Of a stretch of 64,000 nt of DNA, positions 55,644-64,000 are shown in pieces. This DNA comes from Polynucleobacter sp. AP-Sving-400A-A2 (lineage in GTDB: Bacteria > Pseudomonadota > Gammaproteobacteria > Burkholderiales > Burkholderiaceae). A program made the translations under genes and the position numbers. The notes under the pieces are model-generated. The model saw only the letters and a list, made by a program, of their open reading frames with translations. It made no database searches and was not told the origin of the DNA. The stretch is from the NCBI RefSeq assembly GCF_018688155.1, contig NZ_CP061312.1:1426001-1490000 (forward strand). Reading direction: 5' to 3'. Positions within the stretch are counted from its first letter, which is position 1. Every line of letters starts with the position of its first letter.

Positions 55644-56435
55644 TTAGCCCTTCAGCTTAAGATTTAACTGCTCTTCAGTGGCCACTTTTTTTGCTGCCTT
55701 CTTTTTAGCCGACCGAGTCTTTTTGGGTTTACCCAGCGCCTGCGGCAAGGCCTTCAGTGCTGCGATGAGTGCTAGCTTTGCTGCTGCTTGCTCTGCTGCG
55801 CGTCGTGAGGCACCTTCACCTTTCACAGCAACCTTCAGGTTCGGTATTAAACATTCCACTTCAAACTGCTGATTGTGGGCTGCTCCAGAAGTACCTGTGA
55901 CGTTATAGGTAGGCAGTGGTAACTGATAGCTTTGTAAACACTCCTGCAATAAAGTCTTATCGTCTTTACCTAAGGTTTTAGGGTCAACGTTGACTAGGAT
56001 GATTGAGTAGAGTTTACGCAAACAGGTCTTGGCTGCATCAAACCCACCATCTAAAAATATTGCGCCTGTGACTGCCTCAAGCGTATCAGCCAGAATAGAT
56101 GGGCGACGAAAACCACCGCTCTTTAATTCCCCTTCACCCAAGCGCAGGTAGTCTGATAGCGATAATGTTTGAGCAATCTCATAGAGCGCTTGCTGCTTGA
56201 CTAAGTTCGCCCGCACGCGAGAAAGATCGCCTTCATCTAAATCTGAATAGCGCTCGTAAAGCATTTCAGCAACAACGCAATTGAGAATCGAGTCGCCTAG
56301 GAACTCAAGACGCTCATTATTTTTCTTGCTGTGACTACGGTGCGTTAGAGCTTGATTCAGCAGCTCTAGTTTTTTAAACGTGTAGCCTAGTTGCGCTTGC
56401 AGCGGTGCAGTTTCGATAGCGGCGCGGGCGTTCAT
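55644..56435 (-). CDS. rnc: Ribonuclease III
   Basis: Double-strand RNA endonuclease that processes rRNA precursors. The signature [20 protein letters not shown] and downstream catalytic acids in [19 protein letters not shown] are present; a dsRNA-binding domain follows ([18 protein letters not shown] to [10 protein letters not shown]), then a Lys/Ala-rich tail. The frame is open into lepB, but the ATG at 56435, 4 bp after the lepB stop, is preferred and gives 263 residues. Confidence 0.95.
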   Translation of the reverse strand: MNARAAIETAPLQAQLGYTFKKLELLNQALTHRSHSKKNNERLEFLGDSILNCVVAEMLYERYSDLDEGDLSRVRANLVKQQALYEIAQTLSLSDYLRLGEGELKSGGFRRPSILADTLEAVTGAIFLDGGFDAAKTCLRKLYSIILVNVDPKTLGKDDKTLLQECLQSYQLPLPTYNVTGTSGAAHNQQFEVECLIPNLKVAVKGEGASRRAAEQAAAKLALIAALKALPQALGKPKKTRSAKKKAAKKVATEEQLNLKLKG

Positions 56436-56439
56436 GGTC

Positions 56440-57246
56440 TTATTCGAAGCCGCCAATACGGCCAAGATTTCCGAGATTTAGCCAAACAAAGAATGCCCTA
56501 CCCACAATATTCTTATCCGGTATAAATCCCCAGTAACGAGAATCAGCACTGTTATCGCGGTTATCGCCCATAGCAAAGTAATGTCCTGCTGGAACAGTAC
56601 AAGTGAGTCCAGCATTAATGTATTGGCAGTTTTCAAATCCAGGAAAACGCTCTGCAGGGAACATACCAGCAGGGCGATCAGGATCATTCAAAATCTCATG
56701 CTTGTTGCCACCTAAATCTGCGGGGAAGGATTCTGAAAACCGTTTGGCGTAACGCATGTTTTCTGGATCTAGGTAATTCTCACCACCACTGTATTGCAAC
56801 GGCTGACCATTTACTGTTAAACGTTTGTCTTGATAAGTAATGGTGTCGCCTGGCAAAGCCACAACACGCTTGATGTAATCAATCGATTCATCACGAGGAT
56901 AGCGAAATACCACGACATCACCACGTTTTGGGGAGCCTAGCTCGACGACCTTTTGATTAATCACTGGTAGACGAATGCCATAGGTAAATTTATTCACCAG
57001 AATAAAGTCACCAATCTGCAAGGTTGGAATCATTGAGCCCGAAGGAATTTTGAAAGGCTCCACAATAAATGAGCGCAATACAAAGACCGCACAAATTACT
57101 GGAAAGAACCCAGCCGTATATTCCAGCCACAATGGCATGCGATCGATACCTGCTTTACGTCTTTGCGGAGCAAAGTAATAGCGGTCAGCAATCCAAGCAA
57201 CACCGGAGACTACTACCAAGATAAAGAGGATGAGGGCAAAGTTCAT
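56440..57246 (-). CDS. lepB: Signal peptidase I
   Basis: Membrane-bound serine/lysine peptidase that removes signal peptides. Two N-terminal hydrophobic segments (2-20, 43-62) precede catalytic Ser71 ([11 protein letters not shown]) and Lys126 ([12 protein letters not shown]); the C-terminal [17 protein letters not shown] box is intact. Length 268 residues. The start overlaps the lepA stop by one base (TAATG). Confidence 0.96.
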   Translation of the reverse strand: MNFALILFILVVVSGVAWIADRYYFAPQRRKAGIDRMPLWLEYTAGFFPVICAVFVLRSFIVEPFKIPSGSMIPTLQIGDFILVNKFTYGIRLPVINQKVVELGSPKRGDVVVFRYPRDESIDYIKRVVALPGDTITYQDKRLTVNGQPLQYSGGENYLDPENMRYAKRFSESFPADLGGNKHEILNDPDRPAGMFPAERFPGFENCQYINAGLTCTVPAGHYFAMGDNRDNSADSRYWGFIPDKNIVGRAFFVWLNLGNLGRIGGFE

Positions 57247-59051
57247 TAGTCGTCTACCTGCAAAATGGCTAAGAAGGCTTCCTGCGGAATCTCCACGTTA
57301 CCTACCTGCTTCATGCGTTTCTTACCTTCTTTTTGCTTCTCTAATAATTTGCGCTTACGGGAAATGTCACCGCCGTAACATTTGGCTAATACGTTTTTGC
57401 GCAAGGCTTTGACGTTTTCGCGAGCAACAATGTTGCTACCAATTGCCGCCTGAATAGCCACATCAAACATTTGACGCGGAATAATGCCGCGCATCTTGGC
57501 AACCACTTCACGACCACGATGTTGGCTATTGCTGCGGTGAACGATCACCGACAGCGCATCAACTCGTTCGCCATTAATGAGGATGTCAACTTTAACTACA
57601 TCGGCTGGACGATATTCCTTGAATTCATAATCCATTGATGCATAGCCACGAGAAATGGATTTCATTTTGTCAAAGAAATCCAAAACAATCTCCGCCATCG
57701 GCAACTCATAAGTAAGTTTCACTTGGCGACCAAGGTAATTCATATCCATCTGAATACCACGCTTACCAACGCACAGGGTAATAATCGCGCCCACATACTC
57801 TTGCGGCATATACAGATTGACTGTCACAATTGGCTCAAGAATCGTATTGATCTTGCTGGCCTCGGGCATCTTCGATGGATTATCGACCGATAAGATGCTT
57901 CCATCAGATTGCTCCACCTGATACACCACCGTTGGCGCAGTCGTGATGAGGTTCATGCCGTACTGGCGTTCTAAGCGCTCTTGTACGATCTCCATGTGGA
58001 GTAAGCCCAAGAAGCCGCAACGGAATCCAAAACCAAGCGCTTGTGATACCTCAGGCTCATACAAGAGCGAGGCATCATTTAACTGTAACTTCTCTAAAGA
58101 TTCACGAAGTTGATCGTATTCACTCGACTCCACTGGGTAAAGCCCCGCAAAGACCTGAGGCTTAACCTCTTTAAAACCTGGAAGTGGTGCTGTGGCAGGA
58201 ATGCGGCCTTGCTGCCCTGGTGTATGCGTGACCGTATCACCCACCTTAGCAGCTTTTAACTCTTTAATGCCAGCAATTACAAAGCCCACCTGACCAGCAG
58301 ACAGCTCTGGGCGATCCACAGACTTTGGACTAAAGACACCAACATGCTCTACTAGATGACTCGAGCCATTGGACATCAAGGTAATTTTTTCTTTTGGCTT
58401 GAGGGTGCCGTTAACAACACGCACCAACATCACTACACCAACATAATTATCAAACCACGAATCAATAATCAATGCTTGCAATGGATCTGTCGCACTCCCT
58501 TTTGGCGGGGGTACGCGAGCAATCATTTCTTCAATGACATCCTGCACACCTAATCCCGTTTTAGCTGAACAGGTCACTGCTTCCGATGCATCGATACCAA
58601 TGACATCTTCAATCTCTTGTTTAGCACGCTCAGGATCAGCCTGTGGCAAATCAATCTTATTGAGCACCGGCACCACTTCAACACCCAACTCTAGGGCCAT
58701 GTAGCAATTAGCGACTGTTTGGGCTTCAACACCTTGACTGGCATCCACTACTAGTAATGCACCCTCGCATGCTGACAAGGAGCGACTAACCTCATAGGAG
58801 AAGTCAACGTGCCCTGGGGTATCAATCAAATTGATGTTGTAGGTTTTGCCGTCTTTGGACTTATAAGTCAGTGCAGCTGTCTGCGCTTTAATAGTAATCC
58901 CACGCTCACGCTCGATATCCATCGAATCCAGAACCTGGGCTTCCATTTCACGATCAGTAAGACCGCCACAGAGCTGAATAATGCGATCAGCAAGCGTTGA
59001 TTTGCCGTGATCAATATGGGCGATGATAGAAAAATTGCGGATTAAATCCAT
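57246..59051 (-). CDS. lepA: Elongation factor 4 (LepA)
   Basis: Translational GTPase acting on stalled or misassembled ribosomes. [18 protein letters not shown] (G1), [12 protein letters not shown] (G3) and LNKIDLP (G4) are followed by domains II to IV and the LepA-specific C-terminal region with [24 protein letters not shown]. The ATG at 59051 gives the standard MDLIRNFS start and 601 residues; an upstream TTG at 59072 is less likely. Overlaps lepB by one base. Confidence 0.96.
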   Translation of the reverse strand: MDLIRNFSIIAHIDHGKSTLADRIIQLCGGLTDREMEAQVLDSMDIERERGITIKAQTAALTYKSKDGKTYNINLIDTPGHVDFSYEVSRSLSACEGALLVVDASQGVEAQTVANCYMALELGVEVVPVLNKIDLPQADPERAKQEIEDVIGIDASEAVTCSAKTGLGVQDVIEEMIARVPPPKGSATDPLQALIIDSWFDNYVGVVMLVRVVNGTLKPKEKITLMSNGSSHLVEHVGVFSPKSVDRPELSAGQVGFVIAGIKELKAAKVGDTVTHTPGQQGRIPATAPLPGFKEVKPQVFAGLYPVESSEYDQLRESLEKLQLNDASLLYEPEVSQALGFGFRCGFLGLLHMEIVQERLERQYGMNLITTAPTVVYQVEQSDGSILSVDNPSKMPEASKINTILEPIVTVNLYMPQEYVGAIITLCVGKRGIQMDMNYLGRQVKLTYELPMAEIVLDFFDKMKSISRGYASMDYEFKEYRPADVVKVDILINGERVDALSVIVHRSNSQHRGREVVAKMRGIIPRQMFDVAIQAAIGSNIVARENVKALRKNVLAKCYGGDISRKRKLLEKQKEGKKRMKQVGNVEIPQEAFLAILQVDD

Positions 59052-59194
59052 AGCGTCTTGTGTAGTCTTCAAAAAACGCCTTGTCAGAACGCACCACGAT
59101 GATGCGCTGCAAAAAGTCGTCTTGAGATGATTGTAATGGGTGGCGCCAAATTAGCGCCAAACCCCCTTATTTCATCCAAAAACAAGGTTTTGGC

Positions 59195-60643
59195 TTATTT
59201 TGGCTTTACCGGAATAATCAGAGTGCTATCAGCTCGGCGAACAAAGACCGGAACCGACTTATTAGCATCCAAACCCTTTACAAGACCCTCAAACTGCTTT
59301 ACCCCAGTAATATCGGCATCGGCAATTCGGATAATGACATCCCCAGGGCGCACCCCTGAGCGCGCCAAGGGGCCATCCCCTAGACCGGTAACCTCAACAC
59401 CGCCGCGAATATTGAGTTCCTTTTTCTTGCTATCGGAGGGCTCAGAAACTGCCACCCCAAGAAAATTGGCATTTCCACCAGATGAACCGGTGTTATCTGA
59501 CTTTTTCACGGCAGCTTGACCTGCTTCGGTATCCACCACAGAGACCATCATGTCCTTAGTTGAGCCTTTACGCCAAACCTGGACGTTAGCGCTGGTTCCT
59601 GGCTTGGTTTCCCCAACGGCCCTTGGCAGATCAGTCGATTTACCAATGTCACGACCGTTAAAGCTCAGAATCACGTCTCCAGACTCAATGCCACCCGCCG
59701 CCGCTGGGCCGCCTGGCTCCACATTGCGAACATAGGCTCCACGCGGTTTACCCAGTCCCAAACTCTCTGCAATCTCCTTGGTCATCTCCCCCAGAGCAAC
59801 ACCGATGCGACCACGAGTCATTTTTCCATTAGTGCGCAGTTGCTCTGCAACACGCATCGCCTCATCTATTGGAATGGCAAAAGAGATGCCCATATATCCA
59901 CCAGAGCGACTAAAGATTTGCGAGTTAATACCAATCACCTGTCCTGCGGTATTTAATAACGGTCCACCCGAGTTGCCAGGATTAACAGCGACGTCAGTCT
60001 GGATGAAGGGTAAGTAATCCCCGGTGTCACGGCTCTTGGCAGACACGATGCCAGCAGTCACGGTGTTTTCTAAGCCAAATGGGGATCCAATTGCCAATAC
60101 CCACTCGCCCACCCTCACTCGAGAAGAGTCACCTAGTGGCAACTTAGGTAAATCACGTGCATCGATTTTGACAACCGCCATATCGGTTCTCTTATCCATA
60201 CCCAATAATTTGGCTTTGAACTCGCGTTTGTCTGTCAAGGTGACGTAGATGGTATTTGCGCCCTCGACCACGTGAGCATTGGTCAAAATTAAGCCATTGG
60301 ATTCAATAATGAAGCCAGAACCTACGCCGCGATCAGCCTCTTGAGGTTTGCCAGGATTAGGTTGCGCTTGCTTAGGTCCACCAGGCAATCCTGGAATAGG
60401 CACCCCAAAGAAACGACGGAAGAACTCGGCCTGATCATCAGGCATCCCCGGAATACCGCCCTGAGCTTGCTGCTGCATAACTTTTTCAGTAGTTCGAATA
60501 TTCACCACCGCAGGACTAGCTCGCTCAACTAAGTCGGCAAAATCAGGAATAGAGACACGCGGGCTTTGGGCGCGGGCCTGGGGGATGAGCGCAATTTGCC
60601 CCAAGCTAAAGATAGCTAAGAGCGCAATTAAATACTTTTTCAT
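59195..60643 (-). CDS. Periplasmic serine protease DegP/HtrA (MucD type)
   Basis: Envelope quality-control protease of about 482 residues. Signal peptide MKKYLIALLAIFSLGQIALIPQARA; catalytic triad His124 (TNAHVVEG), Asp154 (KRTDMAVVKID) and Ser225 (NPGNSGGPLLN); then two PDZ domains (about 265-350 and 385-480). The frame extends upstream but the ATG at 60643 gives the signal peptide. In many Burkholderiales rpoE-rseA-rseB lie just before this gene; here fabF is directly upstream. Confidence 0.92.
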   Translation of the reverse strand: MKKYLIALLAIFSLGQIALIPQARAQSPRVSIPDFADLVERASPAVVNIRTTEKVMQQQAQGGIPGMPDDQAEFFRRFFGVPIPGLPGGPKQAQPNPGKPQEADRGVGSGFIIESNGLILTNAHVVEGANTIYVTLTDKREFKAKLLGMDKRTDMAVVKIDARDLPKLPLGDSSRVRVGEWVLAIGSPFGLENTVTAGIVSAKSRDTGDYLPFIQTDVAVNPGNSGGPLLNTAGQVIGINSQIFSRSGGYMGISFAIPIDEAMRVAEQLRTNGKMTRGRIGVALGEMTKEIAESLGLGKPRGAYVRNVEPGGPAAAGGIESGDVILSFNGRDIGKSTDLPRAVGETKPGTSANVQVWRKGSTKDMMVSVVDTEAGQAAVKKSDNTGSSGGNANFLGVAVSEPSDSKKKELNIRGGVEVTGLGDGPLARSGVRPGDVIIRIADADITGVKQFEGLVKGLDANKSVPVFVRRADSTLIIPVKPK

Positions 60644-60714
60644 AGTGCTATAGACCTGCTTGGTAAAAACCAATAATTGAAGAAATAAGAGAAGGGAACT
60701 GCCTAATAAGGATA

Positions 60715-61962
60715 TTAGGTCAATTTGCCAAAAATCAAGGTACCGTTAGTACCCCCAAAGCCAAAGTTGTTTTTCACGGCATGGTCAATCTTCACATCCC
60801 GAGCAGTATTGGCGCAGTAGTCCAAATCGCACTCTGGATCCTGATTGAAGATGTTGATTGTTGGTGGAGACTTCTGGTTATGTAGCGCCAGAATCGTAAA
60901 TACAGATTCCAAACCGCCAGCACCACCTAAAAGGTGGCCGGTCATCGATTTAGTAGAGTTGATCAGCGTCTTCTTAGCATGATCGCCAAGGGCAGCTTTA
61001 ATTGCACCGGTTTCATTCTTATCACCTAAAGGTGTAGAGGTACCGTGTGCATTGATGTATTGAATTTGATCTGGATTTAAACCGGCATCGCGCATGGCGT
61101 TGACCATACAGCGACGTGGACCATCCATATTTGGGGCAGTCATGTGATACGCATCACCACTCATACCAAAGCCCAAGAGCTCACAGTAAATTTTTGCACC
61201 ACGCGCTTTAGCATGCTCGTACTCTTCGAGCACGACAACACCAGCGCCCTCACCTAGAACAAAACCATCACGGTCTCTGTCCCATGGGCGTGAAGCAGTT
61301 GCAGGATCATCGTTGCGAGTGGATAGTGCACGAGCTGAAGCAAAGCCACCAACGCCCAATGCAGAGATAGTGGATTCAGCTCCACCAGCAACCATCACAT
61401 CAGCATCGCCATACTGAATCAAACGTGCGGCCAATCCAATGCTGTGTAAGCCAGTAGTACAAGCTGTCACTGCAGCCACGTTTGGACCTTTAAGGCCAAA
61501 CAAGATACTGAGATGACCAGAAATCATATTAATGATTGAGCCTGGCACAAAAAATGGGGAGATGCGACGAGGACCACGAGCTAACAACTCAGCGCCAGTC
61601 TCTTCAATCATCGGCAAACCGCCAATGCCTGAACCAACCATAACGCCCACACGCTCCGCATTCTCTTCGGTTATCTGTAAACCACTGTCGCGAATCGCTT
61701 GTGTACCAGCTGCGATACCGAAATGGATAAAGGTATCCATGTGGCGCGCCTCTTTGGCAGAAACATATTCTTCGACATTGAAATCTTTCACCTCGCCAGC
61801 GAAGTGCACGCTGAGCGGAGTGTGGTCAAACTTCGTGATGGTGGCAATGCCTGATTTGCCCGCGAGCAAATTAGACCAAGCTACATCAACCGAGTTACCA
61901 ACTGGTGAAATCAGGCCTAAACCGGTAACCACAACCCGGCGGCGGCCATTTGATGCTGACAC
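60715..61962 (-). CDS. fabF: 3-oxoacyl-ACP synthase II
   Basis: Condensing enzyme of fatty acid elongation. Catalytic Cys168 ([12 protein letters not shown]), His306 ([12 protein letters not shown]) and His343 ([13 protein letters not shown]) are in place, with the [12 protein letters not shown]-terminus. Length 415 residues. It starts 28 bp after acpP, forming fabD-fabG-acpP-fabF. Confidence 0.97.
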   Translation of the reverse strand: MSASNGRRRVVVTGLGLISPVGNSVDVAWSNLLAGKSGIATITKFDHTPLSVHFAGEVKDFNVEEYVSAKEARHMDTFIHFGIAAGTQAIRDSGLQITEENAERVGVMVGSGIGGLPMIEETGAELLARGPRRISPFFVPGSIINMISGHLSILFGLKGPNVAAVTACTTGLHSIGLAARLIQYGDADVMVAGGAESTISALGVGGFASARALSTRNDDPATASRPWDRDRDGFVLGEGAGVVVLEEYEHAKARGAKIYCELLGFGMSGDAYHMTAPNMDGPRRCMVNAMRDAGLNPDQIQYINAHGTSTPLGDKNETGAIKAALGDHAKKTLINSTKSMTGHLLGGAGGLESVFTILALHNQKSPPTINIFNQDPECDLDYCANTARDVKIDHAVKNNFGFGGTNGTLIFGKLT

Positions 61963-61990
61963 AGTAATAGCTTTTGACTAAGCTAGGGAA

Positions 61991-62230
61991 TTAACCCTGA
62001 GCTTTTGACTGAGCAAAATCGATAGCAAGCTGAACAGTAGTAATTTTCTCAGCTTCTTCATCCGGAATTTCAATCCCGAACTCATCTTCCAAAGCCATTA
62101 CCAATTCAACAGTGTCAAGAGAGTCTGCGCCTAAGTCATTCACAAAAGAAGATTCATTCTTGATCTCTGCTTCTGCGACGCCCAATTGCTCAGCGACGAT
62201 CTTCTTAACGCGTTGTTCGATGTTATCCAT
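61991..62230 (-). CDS. acpP: Acyl carrier protein
   Basis: Carries growing acyl chains on a phosphopantetheine arm attached to Ser37 in [18 protein letters not shown]. It is acidic and 79 residues long. The ATG at 62230 gives [17 protein letters not shown] and is preceded by GGGGG; an extra four-codon extension is open. Between fabG and fabF. Confidence 0.97.
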   Translation of the reverse strand: MDNIEQRVKKIVAEQLGVAEAEIKNESSFVNDLGADSLDTVELVMALEDEFGIEIPDEEAEKITTVQLAIDFAQSKAQG

Positions 62231-62332
62231 TAATTCCCCCAAGGGTTGTAAAAAAACGATGAAAAGGATTTTATCAGCTTGGCAGGCTAAATTAGTAAAT
62301 CCGCCAAAAAATGATCAATTCCTGCTTTGTTA

Positions 62333-63076
62333 TTAGGCTAAATAGAGTCCGCCATTGACATGCAAGGTATTTCCAGTGATATATCCGGCCGCTGGAGAGG
62401 CTAAAAACGCCACTGCTTGGGCTACATCTTCTGGGCTACCCAGACGCGCCAAAGGAATATTCGCTTTTAGGGCATTTTGCTGCTCTTCACTCAAAGCACG
62501 GGTCATATCTGTGTCAATAAAGCCAGGAGCCACACAATTGACAGTGATATTGCGGCTACCGATTTCGCGAGCTAAGGCGCGGGTCATGCCTGAAACACCG
62601 GATTTAGCAGCAGCGTAATTAGCTTGCCCAGGGTTGCCCATATGGCCAACAATCGAAGTGATATTAATAATGCGGCCAGCGCGCGCTTTCATCATGGGGC
62701 GCATTACAGCTTGCGATAAACGGAAAACTGCGCTTAAGTTGGTATCGATCACATCGGTCCACTCATCTGTTTTCATGCGCATCGCTAGGTTATCGCGAGT
62801 GATGCCTGCGTTATTGACCAAAATACTGATACCGCCAAAATCTTTGACAATCAAATCAATAATGTCTTCGCAAGCCTTAGGATCAGTCACATTCAATACC
62901 TCGCCACGACCACCGCTCGCTTGTAAACGGGTGTTGATTGCTTTGGCGCCATCCTCAGACGTAGCGGTACCAATTACCCTGGCACCACATTTCACCAACT
63001 CATCCGCAATGGCTTGGCCAATACCGCGCGATGCGCCGGTCACTAATGCAATTTGTCCGCTTAAGTCGAGATTCAT
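62333..63076 (-). CDS. fabG: 3-oxoacyl-ACP reductase
   Basis: NADPH-dependent SDR reductase of fatty acid synthesis. GASRGIGQAIA cofactor motif, NNAGITRDNLAMRM, and the catalytic Ser141, Tyr154 and Lys158 (NYAAAKSG) are present. Length 247 residues. It follows fabD after about 45 bp. Sequence relatives include phaB acetoacetyl-CoA reductase, but the fab context favours FabG. Confidence 0.96.
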   Translation of the reverse strand: MNLDLSGQIALVTGASRGIGQAIADELVKCGARVIGTATSEDGAKAINTRLQASGGRGEVLNVTDPKACEDIIDLIVKDFGGISILVNNAGITRDNLAMRMKTDEWTDVIDTNLSAVFRLSQAVMRPMMKARAGRIINITSIVGHMGNPGQANYAAAKSGVSGMTRALAREIGSRNITVNCVAPGFIDTDMTRALSEEQQNALKANIPLARLGSPEDVAQAVAFLASPAAGYITGNTLHVNGGLYLA

Positions 63077-63121
63077 ATTTGTCTTCCGTTGTTTCTTTGT
63101 TATTTCTTTGTTGTTTCTTTT

Positions 63122-64000
63122 TTACTTTACCGCAGCCAATGCCTCATTGAGACTGACTTCATCAAAGATAGGCAGTCCAGTGACATTCTCATTAATACGC
63201 TTTGTTAATCCAGCCAATACCTTACCGGGACCGCACTCCACTACTTGATTAATTCCCTGCTGTGCCATCGCATTAATAGTCTCTTGCCAACGCACAGGCT
63301 TGGCAGCTTGACGCACTAAGGCGTCCTTGATGGCTGCAGGATCATTCAATACATTGACATCCACGTTGTTGACTACGGAGATAGTCGGAACCTTAAATTC
63401 AATACCAGCCAAGTAGCCTTTGAGTTTTTCAGAGGCAGGCTGCAATAATGATGAATGAAATGGCGCTGACACTGGCAATGGCAGAGCACGTTTTGCGCCA
63501 GCCGCCTTAAGCAATTCACAGGCTTTAGTTACCGCATCACTGCCGCCGGCAATGACGACTTGCCCTGGAGCATTGAAGTTCACAGCCTCCACTACACCAC
63601 CTGAGGCTGCAGCAGCCTCAGCACAAACCGTCTTCACAATCGCATCATCTAAACCCAAGATAGCGGCCATACCACCAGTACCTACTGGCACTGCTGTCTG
63701 CATCGCCTCAGCACGAAAACGAACCAAAGGCACAGCATCTTTAAAATCAATGACGCCTGCAGCAACCAAAGCAGAGTACTCACCCAAGCTATGACCAGCC
63801 ATCATCTGAGGAACGGCGCCACCAGAGGCTAACCAAGCGCGATAAAACGCAATCGCTGCAGTCAACATCACAGGTTGCGTATTAGTCGTTAGAGACAATG
63901 CCTCAGCGGAGCCTTCAGCAATGAGTTTTGCAACATCTTCACCTAAGGCTTCTGAAGCTTCCTGCAAAGTCGCACGGACTTCAGGGCGATCAGCAATAGT
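63122..64000 (-). CDS. fabD: Malonyl-CoA:ACP transacylase (partial, N-terminus beyond window)
   Basis: Loads malonyl units onto ACP. The nucleophile motif MAGHSLGEYSALVAAG and the second-site SAPFHSSLLQPASEKL histidine are visible, with the C-terminal VVECGPGKVLAGL. The frame is open to the right edge (TIADRPEVRATLQEASEALG), and the N-terminal FPGQGSQ region is outside the window, so the gene is cut off there. First of the visible fab genes. Confidence 0.95.
   Translation of the reverse strand, partial: TIADRPEVRATLQEASEALGEDVAKLIAEGSAEALSLTTNTQPVMLTAAIAFYRAWLASGGAVPQMMAGHSLGEYSALVAAGVIDFKDAVPLVRFRAEAMQTAVPVGTGGMAAILGLDDAIVKTVCAEAAAASGGVVEAVNFNAPGQVVIAGGSDAVTKACELLKAAGAKRALPLPVSAPFHSSLLQPASEKLKGYLAGIEFKVPTISVVNNVDVNVLNDPAAIKDALVRQAAKPVRWQETINAMAQQGINQVVECGPGKVLAGLTKRINENVTGLPIFDEVSLNEALAAVK

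Noticed and set aside
1..64000. Prophage, insertion sequence, CRISPR array or toxin-antitoxin pair
   Set aside because: No transposase, integrase, spaced direct repeats or small paired toxin genes were seen; gene content is core and syntenic.

Overview
This window looks like a chromosomal stretch of a small-genome betaproteobacterium of the Burkholderiaceae, most likely Polynucleobacter (inferred, no database was searched). Base composition is moderate, not GC-rich as in Burkholderia. Markers that fit: an intracellular PHB depolymerase, the EarP/EF-P arginine-rhamnosylation pair, a PriB-type primosomal gene between rpsF and rpsR, and the order htrA-lepA-lepB-rnc-era-recO-pdxJ-acpS-nagZ. I see no prophage, insertion sequence, CRISPR array, integrase or rRNA. 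The window is almost entirely core genes, tightly packed in operons.

Layout. 1-3.1 kb (minus): isc operon iscR-iscS-iscU-iscA-hscB (hscB runs off the left edge), with a good Type 1 IscR operator upstream of iscR. 3.1-5.2 kb: uvrB. 5.4-9.8 kb (plus): aromatic/aspartate aminotransferase, phaZ, then an RnfB-like ferredoxin, nth and a DUF1841 gene. 9.8-19.5 kb (minus): EamA transporter, HIT protein, isocitrate lyase, MFS transporter, clpB under a heat-shock promoter, an exonuclease/GIY-YIG fusion, and an Rrf2-like regulator coupled to a TPR protein; a small GIY-YIG protein is on plus. 19.6-23.8 kb: DUF2244, a 50-residue cysteine-containing protein, LON-domain protein, MpaB-like oxygenase, AlkB-like dioxygenase and renalase-like flavoprotein. 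23.8-29.8 kb (minus): alaA-hom-thrC-moeA-moaD-moaE. 29.9-37.1 kb (plus): a Mth938-like gene followed by an Ara4N lipid A modification cluster arnT-arnB-arnC-arnA(formyltransferase)-arnA(decarboxylase)-arnD, in which ArnA is split into two genes. 37.1-40.4 kb (plus): bcp, PIN-PhoH ATPase with a leader ending in a terminator, NlpC/P60 lipoprotein, PsiF-like repeat protein. 40.5-44.5 kb (minus): rpsF-priB-rpsR-rplI-dnaB. 44.6-51.7 kb: asparaginase, lexA, lipoprotein, tRNA-Gly and tRNA-Cys, pgsA, uvrC, earP, efp. 51.7-64 kb (minus): fabD (cut by the right edge)-fabG-acpP-fabF-htrA-lepA-lepB-rnc-era-recO-pdxJ-acpS-nagZ.

The most striking element is inside dnaB. The Walker A loop is interrupted between its Lys and Thr by a 352-residue intein that begins with Ala, not Cys or Ser, and carries the Trp/Cys/Thr triad of class 3 inteins. 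It also contains a LAGLIDADG domain whose second motif has Asn where the catalytic Asp normally sits. Other points for a second look are an apparently leaderless lexA with its operator over the -10 element, divergent uvrC and earP start codons sharing CATG, the structured leader before phoH, and the absence of rpoE-rseAB between fabF and htrA.
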